A stretch of DNA of 64,000 nt from Lachnospiraceae bacterium (GCA_017436305.1 JAFSDJ010000100.1:1-64000), one strand, 5' to 3'. Numbered from the stretch's first letter, positions 53,604 through 63,586 are shown. Translations and numbers: made by a program. The notes: generated by a model from the letters alone, not told the origin.

Positions 53604-54731
53604 ATGGATTTAGGAGAAATCAGACAGGAACTTGATAAAATTGATAAAGAAATTGTAGCTCTTTATGAGAAGAGAATGGAAGCATGTGAAAGAGTTGCGC
53701 AGTACAAAATAGAAACCGGAAAACCGGTATTGGATAAGGAAAGAGAGGAAGCCAAGCTTAAGCAGGTAACCTCTCTTGCTTCAAGCGAATTTAATAAAAA
53801 GGGTGTAGAGGAGCTTTTCGAACAAATTATGTCCATGAGCAGAAAAAGGCAGTATCAGCTTTTAACAAGTCACGGCATAGGCGGAGAGCTTCCTTTTGTA
53901 CCGGTAGAAGAGTTGGATACAAAAGCGGCTACTATTGTATTTCAGGGGGCAGAGGGAGCCTATTCCCAGGCTGCTATGGCAGAGTATTTTGGGGGTAACA
54001 CCAACAATTTCCACGTAGATACCTTTAGAGAAGCCATGGTTGCCATTGCTGAAAATAGAGCAGATTATGCAGTTTTACCAATTGAAAACTCCACTGCAGG
54101 AAGCGTTAATGAAATTTATGATCTTTTAGTAGAATTTGACAACTGCATTGTTGGTGAACAGATTATAAAAATTGAACATTGTCTATTAGCAGTAGAAGGA
54201 ACCAAGCTGGAGGATATTAAAACTGTTTATTCTCATCCCCAGTCCTTGATGCAAAGCGCCAAATTTTTAAATGAACATTCCGGATGGCGTCAGATTAGCA
54301 TGCAAAATAATGCTTTTGCAGCTATGAAGGTGGCAAAGGAGCAGGATAAGACACAGGCAGCCATTGCCAGTGCTTATGCAGGTGAAGTAAACGGGCTTAC
54401 CATACTAAAACAGGGGGTCAATCACAGCGATACCAATTCTACCCGGTTTATTATAGTAACCAAAAAAAATATTTTTGTAAAAAATGCAGGAAAAGTAAGT
54501 GTATGCTTTGAAATTCCTCATGAAAGTGGTTCTTTATACCATATGCTTTCTCATTTTATTTACAATGATTTAAATTTAACAAAAATAGAAAGCCGTCCCA
54601 TTGAAGGTAGAAATTGGGAATACAGGTTTTTCCTTGATTTTGAAGGGAACCTATTAGACAGTGGTGTGCAAAATGCATTAAAGGGATTACAGGCAGAAAC
54701 TGCTAAAATGAAGATACTTGGCAACTATTAG
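53604..54731 (+). CDS. pheA: Bifunctional chorismate mutase/prephenate dehydratase
   Basis: This 375-residue P-protein has an AroQ chorismate mutase at residues 1-90 (LGEIRQELDKIDKEIVALYE, VLDKEREEAKL). Prephenate dehydratase spans about 108-285 (VFQGAEGAYSQAAMAEYFG, LPIENSTAGSVNEIYDLL, YSHPQSLMQ, NSTRFIIV). A C-terminal ACT domain follows, with LTKIESRPIEGRNWEYRFFL, the phenylalanine-sensing region. It makes phenylpyruvate for phenylalanine synthesis and should be feedback inhibited. No leader attenuator was seen. Confidence 0.96.
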   Translation: MDLGEIRQELDKIDKEIVALYEKRMEACERVAQYKIETGKPVLDKEREEAKLKQVTSLASSEFNKKGVEELFEQIMSMSRKRQYQLLTSHGIGGELPFVPVEELDTKAATIVFQGAEGAYSQAAMAEYFGGNTNNFHVDTFREAMVAIAENRADYAVLPIENSTAGSVNEIYDLLVEFDNCIVGEQIIKIEHCLLAVEGTKLEDIKTVYSHPQSLMQSAKFLNEHSGWRQISMQNNAFAAMKVAKEQDKTQAAIASAYAGEVNGLTILKQGVNHSDTNSTRFIIVTKKNIFVKNAGKVSVCFEIPHESGSLYHMLSHFIYNDLNLTKIESRPIEGRNWEYRFFLDFEGNLLDSGVQNALKGLQAETAKMKILGNY

Positions 54732-54916
54732 TATTTGTTAAATATTAAATATTGGATATTTGATTATAGAGTCGGTATTTGATAGCTAATACATATTCTT
54801 AAACTTAGGAATTGCTTTTAGAATAGTTTATAGTTTTTAGGAAACACGTGTTATTTAAATAAAAAACCAGGAAAAAGTGTGATTAAAACACGATTAAATA
54901 TTTGGAGATTGCAAAA

Positions 54917-56212
54917 ATGAAAGAAGAACAACTGTTTTTATATCGGGAACTGCCGCATGAAGATATATTAAGGGACATGGTTTATTTTGTGGAAAACTAT
55001 GAGAAAGACTGGGATGCACAAGAGAGAAGAAAATTTTTATACGATTTATGCAGCCGCCTTTTAAATCTGTCAGGAAGCCATGGGTTTTATGGGAATTTAT
55101 GGCATTGTTATCTGACTTATCTTTTGGTAAACAGCGAAAATGTATACAGTATGCCTTGCGAAATTACCGGTATTATGGAAGGTACCATGAATGAAATGGC
55201 ACTTAAGGATTTTGGCATTTTCATGGATTTTTTCCAGTATGACTTAGAGGGGATTTTTAAGGAAATTCATGAAGAAAGTTTTTGTATGCTTCTTTCATTT
55301 GAAGGTAACGGCGTAAAATCCAAGATTTACAATGCCCGTATTAGAGACTATATCTGTCAGACTGCACGAAAGCTTGCAAAGGTGGAAAATGCAGCACAGA
55401 TTAAGAATATTATGGAGAATTTCTATAAAAACTATGGAGTAGGCAAGTTAGGCCTTCATAAAGCATTTCGTGTGGCGGAAAGAGAAGATGGACAGGGTGC
55501 TAAAATCGTGCCCATTTTAAATATTGCTCATGTATATCTGGATGATTTAGTAGGCTATGAAATTCCCAAGCAAAAGCTTATTGCCAATACAGAAGCCTTT
55601 GTAGAAGGAAGGAAAGCAAACAATTGTCTGCTTTTTGGTGATGCAGGAACCGGTAAATCTTCCTGTATTAAAGGTATTTTAAATGAATATTACGACAGTG
55701 GACTTCGAATTATTGAAGTGTACAAGCATCAATTCCATTTACTTCATGATGTGATTGAGCAGATTAAGGACAGACATTACAAATTTATTATCTATATGGA
55801 TGATTTGAGTTTTGAAGAGTTTGAAATTGAATATAAATATTTAAAGGCAATTATTGAGGGAGGATTGGAAAGTAAGCCTGAAAATGTACTGATTTATGCT
55901 ACTTCTAACCGTCGTCATTTAATTAAAGAAACGTTTAACGACAAAAAGGACAGAGATGAAGAATTACATACCTCTGATACGGTACAGGAGAAGTTGTCTT
56001 TAGTAAATCGTTTTGGTGTAACTATTTTCTTTTCAGCACCGGATAAAAAGCAGTTCCAGAATATTGTTAAGGTATTGGCAGAGCGTCATGGAATTGAAAT
56101 GCCGGAGGATGAGCTATTATTAGAAGCAAATAAGTGGGAATTATCTCATGGCGGTTTGTCAGGAAGAACTGCACAGCAGTTTATACATTACCTTCTTGGA
56201 AAACAAGACTAG
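54917..56212 (+). CDS. DUF815-family AAA ATPase
   Basis: In this 431-residue protein the C-terminal half is a DUF815 P-loop ATPase (GDAGTGKSSCIKGILNEYY; Walker B FIIYMDDLSFEEFE; YATSNRRHLIKETF; a GGLSGRTAQQF sensor-like segment). The N-terminal half is helical without a known name. DUF815 proteins are AAA-like and of unknown function. Start at ATG 54917 (GGAG nine bases upstream); TTG 54902 is an alternative. It precedes ppx by 29 bases and may be cotranscribed with the polyphosphate genes. Confidence 0.85.
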   Translation: MKEEQLFLYRELPHEDILRDMVYFVENYEKDWDAQERRKFLYDLCSRLLNLSGSHGFYGNLWHCYLTYLLVNSENVYSMPCEITGIMEGTMNEMALKDFGIFMDFFQYDLEGIFKEIHEESFCMLLSFEGNGVKSKIYNARIRDYICQTARKLAKVENAAQIKNIMENFYKNYGVGKLGLHKAFRVAEREDGQGAKIVPILNIAHVYLDDLVGYEIPKQKLIANTEAFVEGRKANNCLLFGDAGTGKSSCIKGILNEYYDSGLRIIEVYKHQFHLLHDVIEQIKDRHYKFIIYMDDLSFEEFEIEYKYLKAIIEGGLESKPENVLIYATSNRRHLIKETFNDKKDRDEELHTSDTVQEKLSLVNRFGVTIFFSAPDKKQFQNIVKVLAERHGIEMPEDELLLEANKWELSHGGLSGRTAQQFIHYLLGKQD

Positions 56213-56241
56213 CATTCCACTAAGATAAGGGGGCCAAAAGC

Positions 56242-57786
56242 ATGGCAGTGAAAACATTTGCAGCAATTGATGTAGGTTCTTATGAACTGGCGATGAAAAT
56301 ATTTGAAATTTCCAAAAGAAATGGCATTAAGGAAATTGATTGTATTCGTCATAGTATTGAGTTGGGAACAGACACTTACAATACGGGGAAAATCAGCTAT
56401 GAAAGAGTAGATGAGCTTTGCACGGTCTTAAACGAATTTTTAAAAATTATGGAGTCCTACGGGGTAGATGACTATAAGGCTTATGGCACCAGCGCTATAA
56501 GAGAGACCGAAAATACTCTCATTATTCTGGACCAGATAAAAGCCCGCACCGGAATTAAAGTAGATGTTTTAAGCAATTCAGAGCAGCGCTTTTTGGATTA
56601 TAAGTCCATTGCTTCCAAAGGGGAAGGCTTTTTACAAATTATTGAAAAAGGAACCATTATTATTGACATTGGTGGTGGTAGTATACAGCTGTCTCTGTTT
56701 GATAAGGATACATTAATAGCCACTCAGAATATCCGTCTGGGAGTTCTCAGAATGAGGGAAAGACTTCAAAAGCTGGCAGCAAAAACCAATCATTATGAAG
56801 ATTTAATTGATGAAATGGTGTTTTCTCATTTGCAAATGTTCAAAAAAATGTATATTAAGGATAGAGAGATTAAAAATATTATTATTGTGGATGATTACGT
56901 GTCCAATATTATGCAGAGAAAAGATATTTTTATGGAAGCTTCCGGTTATCTGACCACAGCTGAGTATATGAAGTTCGTGGAACGAATGAAAAAGAAGGGG
57001 ACCAATGATATTGCCCAGTTTTTTGGGCTTACAGAGGAAAATGCCTCACTTTTATTTCATAGTACATTCTTAATTAAATGTATTGTAGAAGTATTGGATG
57101 CAGAGCTTTTATGGGCACCGGGAGCAAGTCTTTGTGACGGAATCGCTTATGAATATGCGGAAAATAATAAGTTAATTACATCAGAGCATGATTTTGAAAA
57201 AGATATTTTAGCCTGTGCACTTAACTTAAGCAAGCGTTACATGATTAGCAAAAAGCGTAGCGAAACAATTGAATGTATTTCTCTTACGATTTTTGATGCC
57301 ATTAAAAAAATTCATGGTCTTGGGAAAAGAGAACGCTTGTTATTGCAAATTGCAGCCCAGTTAAATGACTGTGGAAAATACATTAGCCTTATGAATGTAG
57401 GCGAGTGTTCTTATAGCATTATTATGGCAACAGAAATTATGGGTCTTTCCCATATTGAAAGAGAAATGGTTGCCAATATTGTTAAATTTAATCGTATGGA
57501 CTTTTCCTATTTCGAAGATTTAAGCAAAGAAAGTTCGCTGGATAAGCAGAATTATTTAATCATTGCTAAACTCACAGCGATTCTACGAGTGGCAACAGGA
57601 TTAGATAGAAGCCATAAGCAGAAGTTTAAAGATGTGAAAGCAAGATTTAGGGGGAATGAACTTGTACTTACTACAGATACACCGGAGGATATCACTTTAG
57701 AAAGAGGACTTTTATCAGCTAAGACCAAATTTTTCGAAGAAGTGTTTAGTATAAAGGTTTCTATTAAACAAAGCAGAAAGTTTTAA
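56242..57786 (+). CDS. ppx: Exopolyphosphatase / Ppx-GppA family
   Basis: This 514-residue protein is a Ppx/GppA-type phosphatase. It has an actin-like fold with FAAIDVGSYELAMKIFE, GTSAIRETENT, IIDIGGGSIQLSLF and LGVLRMRERL, then an HD-like C-terminal domain (about 310-514; LLLQIAAQLNDCGKYISLMN). It releases phosphate from polyphosphate or pppGpp. It is next to ppk, so a polyphosphate role is likely. The HD-like ligands are changed (NDCGKY), as is common in Ppx. Confidence 0.92.
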   Translation: MAVKTFAAIDVGSYELAMKIFEISKRNGIKEIDCIRHSIELGTDTYNTGKISYERVDELCTVLNEFLKIMESYGVDDYKAYGTSAIRETENTLIILDQIKARTGIKVDVLSNSEQRFLDYKSIASKGEGFLQIIEKGTIIIDIGGGSIQLSLFDKDTLIATQNIRLGVLRMRERLQKLAAKTNHYEDLIDEMVFSHLQMFKKMYIKDREIKNIIIVDDYVSNIMQRKDIFMEASGYLTTAEYMKFVERMKKKGTNDIAQFFGLTEENASLLFHSTFLIKCIVEVLDAELLWAPGASLCDGIAYEYAENNKLITSEHDFEKDILACALNLSKRYMISKKRSETIECISLTIFDAIKKIHGLGKRERLLLQIAAQLNDCGKYISLMNVGECSYSIIMATEIMGLSHIEREMVANIVKFNRMDFSYFEDLSKESSLDKQNYLIIAKLTAILRVATGLDRSHKQKFKDVKARFRGNELVLTTDTPEDITLERGLLSAKTKFFEEVFSIKVSIKQSRKF

Positions 57787-57827
57787 CCCATCAGTATAGG
57801 AAAACAGCACAGAAAGGGGAATGGAAC

Positions 57828-60002
57828 ATGCCAGAAAAGAAATTAGAAGAAAAAATAAATTTTAAAAACCCGGATTATTATACAAACAGAGAATTAAGCT
57901 GGCTTCAATTTAATTATCGGGTGTTAAGCGAGGCAAGGGATAAAAACATTCCTTTGTTTGAACGTATTAAGTTTTTAAGCATTACCGCCTCCAATTTAGA
58001 TGAGTTTTTCATGGTGCGGGTAGCTTCCCTAAAGGATATGGTAAATGCAGGATACCAAAAAAAGGATATTGCAGGTCTGACTCCTGAGGAGCAGTTGAAA
58101 AAATTAAATGTGGAAACTCATCAGTTAGTAAATCAGCAATATTCCACTTATAACAGGAGTCTTTTGCCTTTACTAAAACAAAATGGTCTTTCTATTATTG
58201 AGCATCATGAGGATTTAACCGAGGAACAGGCAAAATATATCGACCGTTATTTTGAAGATAATGTGTATCCTGTATTAACGCCTATGGCAGTAGATTCTTC
58301 CAGACCATTTCCCCTTATCCGTAATAAATCATTGAATATCGGAGCATTACTTAAGAAAAAGAAAGTAGAAGGGGGAAAGGAAAAGAGTGGAAAGAAGCAT
58401 GAGGAGGAAATCGAATTTGCAACTGTACAGGTTCCTTCTGTTCTTTCAAGAATCGTTTCAATGCCTTCAGAAGAAGGGAAAACAATTGTTATTTTATTGG
58501 AAGAAATCATTGAACGGAATATGAATAAACTATTCTTAAACTATGATATTATCTGTACACATCCATTTCGTATTATGAGAAATGCGGACCTTTCCATTGA
58601 AGAGGATGAGGCAGAGGATTTATTAAAAGAAATAGAGAAACAGTTAAAGAAAAGACAGTGGGGCGAAGCAATTCGTTTAGAAGTAGAAGATGGTATCGAA
58701 AAAGGCTTGTTGGAGATTATTAAAACTGAACTTAACATTGCAGAAGAGGATATCTATGCAATAAAAGGACCTTTAGATTTAACCTTCTGCATGAAATTGT
58801 ATGGAATGGAAGGCTTTGACCATTTGAAAGTAAAAAAATACACACCTCAGCCTGTAACAGAGCTACAGACTGACTGTGATATTTTTGAAGAGATCAGAAA
58901 AGGGGATATTTTATTGCATCACCCATACCAGTCTTTCCAGCCGGTAGTGGATTTTATTAAACAGGCGTCAAGAGATCCTAAGGTTTTAGCAATTAAGCAG
59001 ACCTTATATCGTGTTAGTGGTAATTCTCCTATTATTGCAGCTTTGGCTCAGGCGGCGGAAAATGGAAAGCAGGTTTCTGTTTTAGTAGAGTTGAAGGCAA
59101 GATTTGATGAGGAAAATAACATTGTATGGGCAAGAAAGTTAGAAAAAGCAGGCTGTCATGTTATATATGGTTTAGTAGGTTTAAAAACTCATAGTAAAAT
59201 AACCCTGGTAGTAAGAAGAGAAGAAGACGGTATTCGCAGATATGTTCATCTTGGAACCGGTAACTATAATGATGCAACTGCGAAGCTTTATACAGACATG
59301 GGACTTTTAACCTGTAGCGAGCCTATTGGAGAAGATGCAACTGCTGTGTTTAACATGCTTTCAGGTTATTCAGAGCCATTAAACTGGAATAAATTGGCAC
59401 TGGCACCCCTTTGGTTAAAAGATAAGTTTTTATTCCTGATTAAAAGGGAAAGAGAAAATGCAAAAGCAGGGAAACCGGCTAAAATTATTGCAAAAATGAA
59501 TTCTCTCTGCGATCAGGATGTGATTAGTGCTCTGTATAAAGCAAGCGCGGAGGGAGTAGAAATTCACATGATTATCCGGGGAATTTGCTGTTTAAAAACA
59601 GGCATTCCGGGAGTTAGCGAAAATATTACCGTTCGCTCTATTGTAGGTAATTTCTTAGAGCATAGCCGCATTTTCTATTTTGAAAACAATGGAAATCCGG
59701 AACTTTATATGGGAAGTGCAGATTGGATGCCAAGAAATTTGGAACGAAGAGTAGAAATTCTATTTCCGGTAGAAAAAGATTCTTTAAAAGAAAAAATTGT
59801 TCATATTTTACAGTGTCAGTTAAACGATACGGTAAAGGCCCATATTCTTAAGCCGGATGGTTCTTACGAAAAGGTAGATAAAAGAGGAAAGGTTGTATAC
59901 AATTCCCAGGATGCTTTTTGTAAGGAAGCAATAGAAGAAGGGAAAAGACAGAAAAAAAGCCAGATAGGAAGAGTATTTATACCGGAAACACATCACGATT
60001 AG
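57828..60002 (+). CDS. ppk: Polyphosphate kinase 1
   Basis: This 724-residue PPK1 has an N-terminal domain (NRELSWLQFNYRVLSEARD, FLSITASNLDEFFMVRVASL), a head domain, then two phospholipase-D-like domains. Active-site pieces are YHPYQSF as HHPYQSFQPVVDFI, KARFDEENNI, HLGTGNYNDATAKLYTDMGL and a later VRSIVGNFLEHSRIFYFENN, which holds the histidine of the second catalytic site. It builds polyphosphate from ATP reversibly. It follows ppx by 41 bases. GGGG before the ATG agrees with the start. Confidence 0.96.
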   Translation: MPEKKLEEKINFKNPDYYTNRELSWLQFNYRVLSEARDKNIPLFERIKFLSITASNLDEFFMVRVASLKDMVNAGYQKKDIAGLTPEEQLKKLNVETHQLVNQQYSTYNRSLLPLLKQNGLSIIEHHEDLTEEQAKYIDRYFEDNVYPVLTPMAVDSSRPFPLIRNKSLNIGALLKKKKVEGGKEKSGKKHEEEIEFATVQVPSVLSRIVSMPSEEGKTIVILLEEIIERNMNKLFLNYDIICTHPFRIMRNADLSIEEDEAEDLLKEIEKQLKKRQWGEAIRLEVEDGIEKGLLEIIKTELNIAEEDIYAIKGPLDLTFCMKLYGMEGFDHLKVKKYTPQPVTELQTDCDIFEEIRKGDILLHHPYQSFQPVVDFIKQASRDPKVLAIKQTLYRVSGNSPIIAALAQAAENGKQVSVLVELKARFDEENNIVWARKLEKAGCHVIYGLVGLKTHSKITLVVRREEDGIRRYVHLGTGNYNDATAKLYTDMGLLTCSEPIGEDATAVFNMLSGYSEPLNWNKLALAPLWLKDKFLFLIKRERENAKAGKPAKIIAKMNSLCDQDVISALYKASAEGVEIHMIIRGICCLKTGIPGVSENITVRSIVGNFLEHSRIFYFENNGNPELYMGSADWMPRNLERRVEILFPVEKDSLKEKIVHILQCQLNDTVKAHILKPDGSYEKVDKRGKVVYNSQDAFCKEAIEEGKRQKKSQIGRVFIPETHHD

Positions 60003-60010
60003 GAGATAGT

Positions 60011-60661
60011 ATGAAGAAACTTGTTATTTTTGACTTAGATGGAACACTTACGGATTCTTTAAAATCTATTCAATACTGTACCAACATGACAATTGGGGAG
60101 TTTGGCTTTGAGCCCCTTCCCTTGGAACCTTTCCGGTACTTTGTAGGAGACGGGGCAAGTGAGCTTATGAAACGGGTTTTAATAGCATCCGGAGATAAAG
60201 AGCTTGTTCATTACGAGAAAGCTATGGAACGTTACAGACAGGTATTTGAAGAGCATTGCATGTATGAAGTAAAGGCTTATGAAGGAATTAAAGAGTTACT
60301 TGCGACTTTAAAGAAAAAGGGTATTTTAATGGCAGTTAATTCTAATAAGCCCCATGAACGGACCGTCTACGTGATAGAGCAGGTGTTTGGAAAAGACTGT
60401 TTTAACATGCTAGTAGGCTTTAGCCCGGAAAGAGAGAGAAAACCAAGCCCGGTCGGGGCTTTGTATATTGCCAATACTTTAGGGGTAGAAAAAGAAGACA
60501 TAATTTATGTGGGCGATACTATGACTGATATGAAAACCGGAAAAAGTGCCGGAATGTTTACGGTTGGTGTGCTTTGGGGATTTCGTGATAGGGAAGAATT
60601 GGAAGAGTATAAGGCGGATGCCATTATTGCAAAGCCAATGGAGTTGCTTAAATATTTGTAG
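60011..60661 (+). CDS. HAD phosphatase, phosphoglycolate-phosphatase-like
   Basis: This 216-residue HAD hydrolase has motif I FDLDGTLTDS (Asp8, Asp10), motif II AVNSNKPHERT, motif III region ERKPSP and motif IV VGDTMTDMKTGKSAGMFTVG, with an alpha-helical cap after motif I. It resembles Gph/PpaX phosphatases. The substrate is not predictable. It lies eight bases after ppk, suggesting the same transcript. Confidence 0.9.
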   Translation: MKKLVIFDLDGTLTDSLKSIQYCTNMTIGEFGFEPLPLEPFRYFVGDGASELMKRVLIASGDKELVHYEKAMERYRQVFEEHCMYEVKAYEGIKELLATLKKKGILMAVNSNKPHERTVYVIEQVFGKDCFNMLVGFSPERERKPSPVGALYIANTLGVEKEDIIYVGDTMTDMKTGKSAGMFTVGVLWGFRDREELEEYKADAIIAKPMELLKYL

Positions 60662-60670
60662 GAGAAAAAT

Positions 60671-61462
60671 ATGGTTAAATTAATTGCGACCGATGTGGAT
60701 GGGACGCTTGTAAAGGATTCTTCAAAGGAAGTAGACGAAAGATATATTGAGGTAATCAAAAGGCTTACTGATAAAGGGATTTATTTTATTGTGGCCAGTG
60801 GCAGACAGTATGGTAGTATTCGAAAGATGTTTGAACAGGCAGGAAATGAACTGCTTTTTATTGGGGAGAATGGTGCGCATATTGTGATAAATGGAGAAAC
60901 GGTGTCTATGACAAAGATGGATAGAGCGTATGTAGAGGGTATTATGGTTGATTTGCGCTCCTATTACAAAGATAATTGTCATGTGGTGGCATCTACTACA
61001 AATGGATGCCTGATTGAGTCAAAGGATGAAAGTTTTATCCGTCTGATGTCAGAAGAATATCGAAATGATGTGCGACTTACCAAGGATATTTTAGCAGAAG
61101 GCCAGGATATTCTTAAGCTTGCTATTTACAAAAAAGGTGGCATTCGTCACATTGGCGAGAGTTATCTGATTCCAAAGTGGAAGGATAAAGTAAAAACCTG
61201 CATGGCAGGAGAAGAATGGGTAGATTTTATGGATTTTTCCGTAGACAAAGGAAATGCTTTGCAATTTGTTCAAAGAAAGTTGGGTATTTCGCCGGAAGAA
61301 ACCATGGCTTTTGGAGATAATAACAATGATTTGGGACTTTTGCAGGCTGCCGGTGAAAGTTATGCGGTGGAAAATGCTGTTAAAGAGCTTAAAGAAAAGG
61401 CGAAGTATATCTGCAAAGGGTATGAGGAGCTTGGAGTTTACCAGGTGTTGGAAAGATTGTGA
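60671..61462 (+). CDS. Cof-type HAD phosphatase
   Basis: This 263-residue protein of the Cof/type IIB HAD family has motif I IATDVDGTLVKDS, motif II FIVASGRQYGSIRKMF, Lys in MDFSVDKGNALQF and motif IV AFGDNNNDLGLLQAAGESYA. Typical substrates are sugar phosphates. The stop codon TGA at 61460-61462 is itself inside the half repeat TGTGAACAGTAAC. It is nine bases after the previous gene. Confidence 0.92.
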   Translation: MVKLIATDVDGTLVKDSSKEVDERYIEVIKRLTDKGIYFIVASGRQYGSIRKMFEQAGNELLFIGENGAHIVINGETVSMTKMDRAYVEGIMVDLRSYYKDNCHVVASTTNGCLIESKDESFIRLMSEEYRNDVRLTKDILAEGQDILKLAIYKKGGIRHIGESYLIPKWKDKVKTCMAGEEWVDFMDFSVDKGNALQFVQRKLGISPEETMAFGDNNNDLGLLQAAGESYAVENAVKELKEKAKYICKGYEELGVYQVLERL

Positions 61463-61472
61463 ACAGTAACAA
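61459..61472 (+). repeat. Half copy G of the GTTAC...GTAAC repeat
   Basis: GTGAACAGTAACAA covers the stop codon of the Cof-type gene. The left half of the repeat is not clearly present; GTTTACCAGG at 61436 is coding and may match by chance. Confidence 0.6.
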
Positions 61473-61504
61473 GTAAAATACAGGAAAAAAGGAGTTTGAG
61501 TAAT

Positions 61505-61768
61505 ATGAATGAATATGATGATAAAGTACTTAAATGCTTTTTAGAAAAGCAAGAGCAATTATTCCCGGAGCGGGTGGCAGAGACAAATGAGGAGGCGGCA
61601 GAATTTTTAGAAGACTGTATGGCAATTGTGGTAAATTCTTTAAAAGAAGTATGGGAATACTTTGATGAAGAAGGTGTTGATTTAGAAGGTATGGGTGAAA
61701 AGGACATATTGCAGGCAGAAGAAGTTTTCGAAGTAGGTGACGGCAGATTCTTAATTGTAGAATGTTAA
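61505..61768 (+). CDS. Small acidic protein of unknown function
   Basis: This 87-residue protein has high Glu/Asp content and no signal or membrane segment. It has a helical part (KVLKCFLEKQEQLF, EEAAEFLEDCMAIVVNSLKE) and a short C-terminal stretch (GDGRFLIVEC). The ATG at 61505 is preferred, with GGAG at 61491-61494 ten bases before; TTG 61496 is too close. It is not recognised. Position between the Cof-type phosphatase and an ABC-F gene gives no clue. Confidence 0.7.
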   Translation: MNEYDDKVLKCFLEKQEQLFPERVAETNEEAAEFLEDCMAIVVNSLKEVWEYFDEEGVDLEGMGEKDILQAEEVFEVGDGRFLIVEC

Positions 61769-61865
61769 TTCTCCCCTTGCATTTTTCTTGATTTTCTGTA
61801 CAATAGAAAGCGGTGGCAAAAAATCATGCCAACCTATAAAATATCAAGGAAAAACGGAGTTAATT

Positions 61866-63503
61866 ATGATTAGTGCAAACAATGTAACACTTAGAATTGG
61901 AAAAAAAGCCCTTTTTGAAGACGTTAATATTAAATTTACAGAAGGAAACTGCTACGGTTTAATCGGTGCCAATGGTGCCGGAAAGTCTACTTTTTTAAAA
62001 ATCTTATCCGGACAGTTAGATACTACTAACGGTGATATTTCTATTACACCGGGACAGAGACTTTCCTTCTTAGAGCAGGATCACTTTAAATATGACGAAT
62101 ATCCGGTTATGGATGTTGTTATTATGGGTAATGAAAGATTATATTCCATTATGAAGGAAAAGGATGCAATTTACGCAAAAGAAGACTTTTCTGATGAAGA
62201 CGGTATTCGTGCCAGTGAATTAGAAGCGGAATTTGCTGAAATGGACGGTTGGGAAGCAGAGTCTAATGCAGCTATGCTTTTAAACGGTCTTGGTATTGAT
62301 ACAGACATTCACTATGCAATTATGAAGGACTTAAACGGTAATGAAAAAGTTAAGGTTCTTTTGGCAAAAGCATTATTTGGTAATCCTGATATTCTTCTTT
62401 TGGACGAGCCTACAAACCATTTGGATTTAAATGCTATTGCATGGTTGGAAGAATTCTTAATCAACTTTGAAAATACAGTAATCGTGGTTTCCCATGACCG
62501 TTATTTCTTAAATAAAGTATGTACACATACAGCAGACATTGACTATGGCAAGATTCAATTATACACAGGTAACTATGATTTCTGGTATGAGTCCAGCCAG
62601 CTTCTGATTAAACAGATGAAGGAAGCAAACAAAAAGAAAGAAGAAAAAATCAAGGAATTACAGGAATTTATTTCCCGTTTCTCCGCAAATGCTTCTAAGT
62701 CTAAACAGGCTACTTCCAGAAAGAAAGCACTGGAAAAAATCGAGCTGGATGAAATTAAGCCTTCCAGCAGAAAATATCCATATATTGATTTCAGACCGGA
62801 AAGAGAAATCGGAAATGAAGTTCTTTCTGTGGAAAATCTTTCTAAAACAATTAATGGAGAAAAAGTATTAGACAATATCTCCTTTATTGTAGGACATGAT
62901 GATAAAATTGCTTTTGTTGGAAGCAATGAGTTAGCAAAGACTACCTTATTCAAAATTCTTATGGGAGAAATGGAACCGGATGAAGGAAGCATTAAATGGG
63001 GTGTTACTACCTCTCAGGCATATTTCCCAAAAGACAACACAGAGGAATTTGACAATGACCTTACAATTGTTGACTGGCTTACAGGTTATTCTCCTGTAAA
63101 AGATGTGACTTATGTACGTGGATTCTTAGGACGTATGTTATTTGCCGGTGAAGACGGTGTTAAGAAAGTAAAAGTATTATCCGGTGGTGAAAAGGTAAGA
63201 TGTCTCTTATCCAAAATGATGATTTCAGGTGCTAACTGCCTTGTATTTGATGAGCCAACGAACCATTTGGATATGGAGTCTATTACAGCATTAAACAACG
63301 GTCTTATTAAATTTAAAGGTGTGGCATTATTCTCATGCCATGACCACCAGTTTGTTCAGACTACAGCTAACCGTATTATGGAAATCTTACCAAATGGTTC
63401 GTTAATTGATAAAATCACTACCTATGATGAATACTTGGAAAGTGATGAAATGGCGAGAAAACGTACTGTTTACACTGCTAATAAAGAAGATGACGAAAAC
63501 TAA
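61866..63503 (+). CDS. ABC-F family ATPase
   Basis: This 545-residue protein has two nucleotide-binding domains without membrane helices. NBD1 has Walker A GANGAGKST, Walker B ILLLDEPTNHLDL and SHDRYFLNKVC. NBD2 has signature LSGGEKVRCLLSKM and LVFDEPTNHLDM, but its Walker A reads GSNELAKTT, lacking the usual second glycine. An acidic/basic linker (about 245-310) joins them. ABC-F proteins act on ribosomes (translation factors or antibiotic protection). Relatives are YbiT/YkpA-like (inference). The NBD1 signature is also weak (LNGNEKVK where LSGG is expected). Start ATG 61866 with GGAG upstream. Confidence 0.88.
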   Translation: MISANNVTLRIGKKALFEDVNIKFTEGNCYGLIGANGAGKSTFLKILSGQLDTTNGDISITPGQRLSFLEQDHFKYDEYPVMDVVIMGNERLYSIMKEKDAIYAKEDFSDEDGIRASELEAEFAEMDGWEAESNAAMLLNGLGIDTDIHYAIMKDLNGNEKVKVLLAKALFGNPDILLLDEPTNHLDLNAIAWLEEFLINFENTVIVVSHDRYFLNKVCTHTADIDYGKIQLYTGNYDFWYESSQLLIKQMKEANKKKEEKIKELQEFISRFSANASKSKQATSRKKALEKIELDEIKPSSRKYPYIDFRPEREIGNEVLSVENLSKTINGEKVLDNISFIVGHDDKIAFVGSNELAKTTLFKILMGEMEPDEGSIKWGVTTSQAYFPKDNTEEFDNDLTIVDWLTGYSPVKDVTYVRGFLGRMLFAGEDGVKKVKVLSGGEKVRCLLSKMMISGANCLVFDEPTNHLDMESITALNNGLIKFKGVALFSCHDHQFVQTTANRIMEILPNGSLIDKITTYDEYLESDEMARKRTVYTANKEDDEN

Positions 63504-63515
63504 AAAAGAGATTTG

Positions 63516-63564
63516 TTACTGTCTGAATGTCTTGTAAGTAAGACATTTAGACAGTAATTTTTTT
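63516..63564 (+). terminator. Terminator of the ABC-F gene
   Basis: TTACTGTCTGAATGTCTT (63516-63533) pairs with AAGACATTTAGACAGTAA (63540-63557, one G-U), then seven T. The opening GTTACTG resembles the short repeat family but the rest does not. Confidence 0.9.
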
Positions 63565-63586
63565 CTAAGCTTATCAGGAGGAAAAT

